NCBI GenBank assembly: GCA_028532985.1
Contig: JANCIK010000003.1
Location: forward strand, 196,001-260,000
DNA from: Stropharia rugosoannulata
Taxonomy: Eukaryota > Basidiomycota > Agaricomycetes > Agaricales > Strophariaceae
DNA length: 64,000 nucleotides
Reading direction: 5' to 3'
Shown piece by piece: positions 60,176 to 64,000 of the stretch. Position numbers and translations under genes: made by a program. The number at the start of each line of letters is the position of its first letter. Position 1 is the stretch's first letter. Under the pieces are notes generated by a model. It saw only the letters and a list, made by a program, of their open reading frames with translations. It ran no database searches and was not told the DNA's origin.

Positions 60176-60559
60176 CTATTCCGCACATCGCGTCTTGCCC
60201 ATCCGCTCTCTAGACAGGACCGGACTGCTACTCTGACCAAGCCCGCGCGTCTCATGTTCGCGCTCAGGTCCGCCGCTGCCGCCGCCGTGCTTCCTCAATC
60301 CGGACTCTCACTCATCGATCTTTAAAATGGACTCACTCACTCATGATCGACCTGCACGCATCCGCGCAGTTGAGTCAGGGCCGTCTGCCCGCATCCTCCC
60401 CCGCCCTTTGCGAGAATCAATCGATGCGTTCTACATCCTGGGGCAAGTGGATCATTGAATCCAAGTTTATTGTACTGACATTAATCCTTCCAGACTTTCG
60501 CCAAATGACAATATAATGACATACGTACAGACATGCCCGCATCGAGGGGGGCCCACACA

Positions 60560-62417
60560 TTATAGTACACTAGTACTACGGACCACGCAATGGAGGGCAT
60601 GGCGCGCGTGTGCGTACATGATTTATGCCGCTCTGCTACAGGGGGCCGTCGAACGCGCGACTGCGCACCCGTGGACGGCTGTCCATCAGAACCGTCTGTC
60701 TTCAGCGCGGGGGTAAGTCCAGACATCGAGGCCATCACTAAATCATTACTCACCTTTCTCCATCTACAGAGGCATGTACAGCGTCCTTGGACCCTGGCCG
60801 CCGTGCAGCGCATTGCCCTTGATGAGCCGCATAGCAGACCTCAATACAGAGCGCGCTGAAGGGAGGGCATAACGAGCCCACGCGCGATCCATCCTCTGCT
60901 ACAGTGGGGCATCAAATGCGCAACCGCGCATCTCGCGCAGTTCGAACTGGACGTCCGTATGCCAGTATCACCCAGACACTCACACGCACAACATTGTCTG
61001 CTATCAGCGCGGGGTAAGCTCTGATTTCGAGTCCATGAGTAAATCATCACTCACATTTCTCCTTCTACAAGCCGGATATAACATCCTTTGGCCGGCATGC
61101 AGCGCAGCGCCCTTGCCCTGCCCTCGACGAGATGTATAGCACACTAGCACTACGGAGCGCGCAAGGGAGCGCATGGCGCAAACGTGTGTGCTCACCCACA
61201 ATCCAGAGCCAGGTGCGATCCATGCTCTGCTACATGGGGACCGTCAAACACGGTCCTCTCTCATGATGGACTCGCGAGCGCGCTGCCCGCATCTGCAGCG
61301 GCGCACTTGACCAGACTCGGAGTTGCTGGACGACCGTCGCTCGGATGTCAGTCAGAGATGGTATGCCCACAGCCGCATGCGGCGCAATGCGGCCAACGAA
61401 GCATCGCCTTCTCGACGAGGTCATGTCCACCCCTTTGTTTCTCAGATGACACTTACCATACTAGCATACCAGTGCTACGGAGCGCGCGAGGGAGGGCCGC
61501 ATGGCGCGCGTGTATGTGCAGGTGCGGCGTGTATGATTTATGCTCTGCTACAGCAAACCTGCATCCGTGGACGGCCGTCCATCAGATGGCACCCAGACAT
61601 CTACAACACCGTCTGCCTTCAGCGCGGGGGTAAGTCCAGCCATCAAGGTCATTACTAAATGACGAGTACTCACATTTCTCCTTCTCCATAGGCATGTACA
61701 GTGTCCTTCAACCCTGGCCGCTGTGTAGCGCATTGCACTCGTCCCGCCCTCGACGAGCCGCATAGAACACCAACAATACGGAGGGCATAAGGGAGGGCAT
61801 GGCGAGTCCACACGCGATCCAGAGGCAGGCGCGACGTGCATGATCCATCCTCTGCTACAGTGGGGCGTCAAACACGCAACCGCGCATCCACGCAGCTTGA
61901 ATATTGCGTAGCCGAACATCCGTACCTCAGATGTCACCCAGAGATCTACAATATTGTCTGCTATCAGTGCGGGGTAAGTCCTGATTTCGAGTCCATGAGT
62001 AAGTCACCACTCACATTTTTCCTCCTACAAGCTGGATATATCATCCTTTGACATTGGCTGCCGTGTAGCGCAATGCCCTTGTCCCAGAGTGCGCTGTCTG
62101 CCCATGCCCTTAACAAGGCGGATAGCACACTAGCACTACGGAGGGTATGGCGCGAACATGTGTGCTCTCCCGCAATCTAGAGGTAGACCGATCCATGCTC
62201 TGCTGCATGGGGACCGTTAAACACGGTCCTCTCTCACGATGGACTCACAAGTACAATGCCCGAATCTGCAGTGACCAGACTCGCTGGACGACCGTCGGTC
62301 GGATGTCAGCCGGACACAGTATGCCCTCAGCCGCATGCGGCGCAATGCAGCTAACGAAGCATTGCCTTCTCCACGATGTCATGTCCACCCCTTCATTTCT
62401 CAGATGACACTTACCAT
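60560..62417. repeat. degenerate tandem duplication, unit about 0.96 kb
   Basis: Copy 1 (about 60560-61459) and copy 2 (about 61460-62417) match along their length at an offset of about 896-960 bp; for example the block around GTATGCCCACAGCCGCATGC near 61361 recurs near 62319, and TTGTCTGCTATCAGCGCGGGG near 60994 recurs near 61954. Each copy also contains two related intron-like modules (GTAAG..., TCACTCAC..., TTTCTCC-TCTACA), at about 60713, 61014, 61630 and 61972; some keep a final AG and others have lost it. GC-rich with no sustained frame. It may be a decayed duplicated gene or transposon. Confidence 0.7.
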
Positions 62418-64000
62418 TGTGACAGGGACCAGTCCGAGAGGACTGACGCAGTTCGCTGTCCTGCGTCCGCACAAATGGTGTCTTCGAGCCTCGAGGCAAG
62501 AGCGCGGACACTGCGAGCTGAGTTTGCGTCAAGGTAAGCAGAACAGCATAGCTCGAGCGGAAGATCAGGCATTAATGGGAAGCCTACGGCCAATATCGAG
62601 TAGCTGGGTGGACTATTACGAGCGGTATGCCACTGTCCAGACAAGAGGACACACACAGTTTCAAGCAGATGTTAGTCCTTTAAACATTATTGTTGACCAG
62701 TCACTTACTTCTTGTTCCAGTCGGTTCAACGCGCCGCACTGGTGTAATAGACATGTACATGTTACACTTACTTGAAATAATAGCAGCATCGTGACGGTAA
62801 TGTCTGTAGCAGTAAGCAAAGCTTCAAAGTTCCAGAGGTGCGTGGTTCACTTACTTCGAGCCCTATCCGTCGTAACCCAGCACGTCCGACCCCTCCTGGA
62901 CGCCCTCGAACATTGCTCCGGTGCCCGCGCTCGCTACAGTGTCCAATGTCCGGGCAACTTCCTCGGGTAACCCATGCTGCATCTTCACTGGGTGATGTCC
63001 GGCCTGGCAGAAGGAGCGTTGTCAACGTTGTAAATTACGCCCAGTCGAGCTCTGCAAATGATACACTAGCTCAGGTCAGTCAAATCCGGTTCAAGACAAC
63101 GACTGTACTCACTGTATAACGAATACCGAGTCAACTGCATCCCGGATCCGTGCAGAACTGGCACAGCATCTCGATACGTTCGATCGTGTCCGCTGGTTGA
63201 CCTTTCCAGTTCGTGTTCAGGCCTGTTACGAGGAGGTTCGTGGACGGCAAGGGACCGCGGCCTATGTTCATGCAAGCGTACCAAAAGAAATGCACGTCAG
63301 CGTCAGACAGCTCATCGAGGTATGTCCTTACTCACCTGGCCTGTACCAGCTCGTGGTCATGCGAACCAGTGCGAATGCGCGGTTTCCAGAGTGCGAAGAC
63401 GAGAAGAGAAGGCAGGGAGCTGGAGGATAGGTCTGGTAGCTGGTCAGCTTATATACATTTTCTTAATGTACTTAAGGATACGTACCGAATAAACCAGTGA
63501 TGGAGGATCAAACCAAAAGTGTGAACGCAGGGTCCTGAGTGTGATGCAGTCACTATGCGAGCGCCGGCCTTATGGACCCGCTCCCTCCTCCCGCTGATTC
63601 GATTGCACCATTCCATTAGCCGCTATTACTACGCTGCTATTACCTATCTATTACTACACCATGTTAATTACAACTATTACTCTGTACATGTATGACTCTA
63701 GTATATAATCTTCTAAAGGTCTACAATAAATTCTGAGCACCGTTTGCTATTGTTAATGTCTATGTAGATTGTTAACTGAAATCTATAGCTGACCATCCCA
63801 CAAATGCTGCAGGACAAACTCTCGGTCCGCATAAGCTCTGGAAAACATGGGGTAATTCAATCGGAATTTACGTGCGTGTGTGGTTTCAGTACGCGCGCCT
63901 GGATCGAGCGCGTACTCTTCGTTTGCCTGAAACTAACTTACAACAGTTAAACCTTGCTAACATCAGTCCGCTAGCACGTACGTAATAGTCAGCGGCAGTA
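62418..64000. other. window end with weak coding scraps
   Basis: Short coding-looking pieces bounded by splice-like sites occur on the plus strand: one with SSLEARARTLRAEFAS before a GTAAG at about 62536, one with SWVDYYERYATVQTRGHTQFQA ending near 62670, one with SVVTQHVRPLLDALEHC near 62868-62965, and one of about 60 codons at 63140-63320 containing FDRVRWLTFPVRVQACYEEV. I cannot join them into a gene or name a family. The last 500 bp are AT-rich with nothing recognised. Confidence 0.3.

Noticed and set aside
1..64000. CRISPR arrays, bacterial operons or ribosome binding sites
   Set aside because: The window is eukaryotic with dense spliceosomal introns; no regularly spaced direct repeats of CRISPR type were seen.

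Overview
The window reads as nuclear DNA of a mushroom-forming basidiomycete (Agaricomycetes). Almost every gene is cut by many 50-60 nt GT-AG introns, and several products belong to families expanded in these fungi: DUF3328/UstYa-like proteins, seven-helix DUF6534-type proteins, an ABC-A transporter, GT61, a rhodopsin-domain protein and an A-T-R reductase. Exon joins were worked out by hand from splice signals, reading phase and family motifs.

Left part (1-13 kb), accessory: an acidic hypothetical protein, a UstYa-like protein with both HxxHC motifs (minus, 1604-2323), a GNAT acetyltransferase, a membrane-anchored But2-like protein, a possible two-exon mini-gene, a small secreted protein made of seven repeated Asp-x-x-(Trp/Phe)-Leu-(Arg/Lys) units with some dibasic sites (minus, 7257-7718), a seven-helix membrane protein, and a second UstYa-like protein (plus, 12044-12711). 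Together these look like a candidate fungal ribosomal-peptide (dikaritin-type) locus with an unfamiliar core. This is the most interesting part of the window.

Middle part (13-43 kb): a fused siroheme enzyme (MET8-like plus MET1-like), a LAM/Ysp2-type sterol transfer protein, a GT61 glycosyltransferase, a full-length ABC-A transporter, an adenylation-thiolation-reductase (NRPS-like) enzyme, a GH47 alpha-mannosidase, the divergent ribosomal pair uS4 (S9) and eL21 on a shared 268 bp promoter, a XanA-type xanthine dioxygenase with GATA-factor motifs upstream, and a rhodopsin-like membrane protein.

Right part (43-64 kb): a 3.9 kb gene-poor gap holding a solo LTR with an intact 5-bp target duplication, then Raptor/KOG1 and dynactin p150Glued arranged head to head with start codons at most 77 bp apart, adenosine kinase, a two-finger C2H2 protein, and a degenerate tandem duplication of about 0.96 kb containing four intron-like modules. 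The last 1.6 kb holds only weak coding scraps. I found no tRNA, rRNA or CRISPR array.
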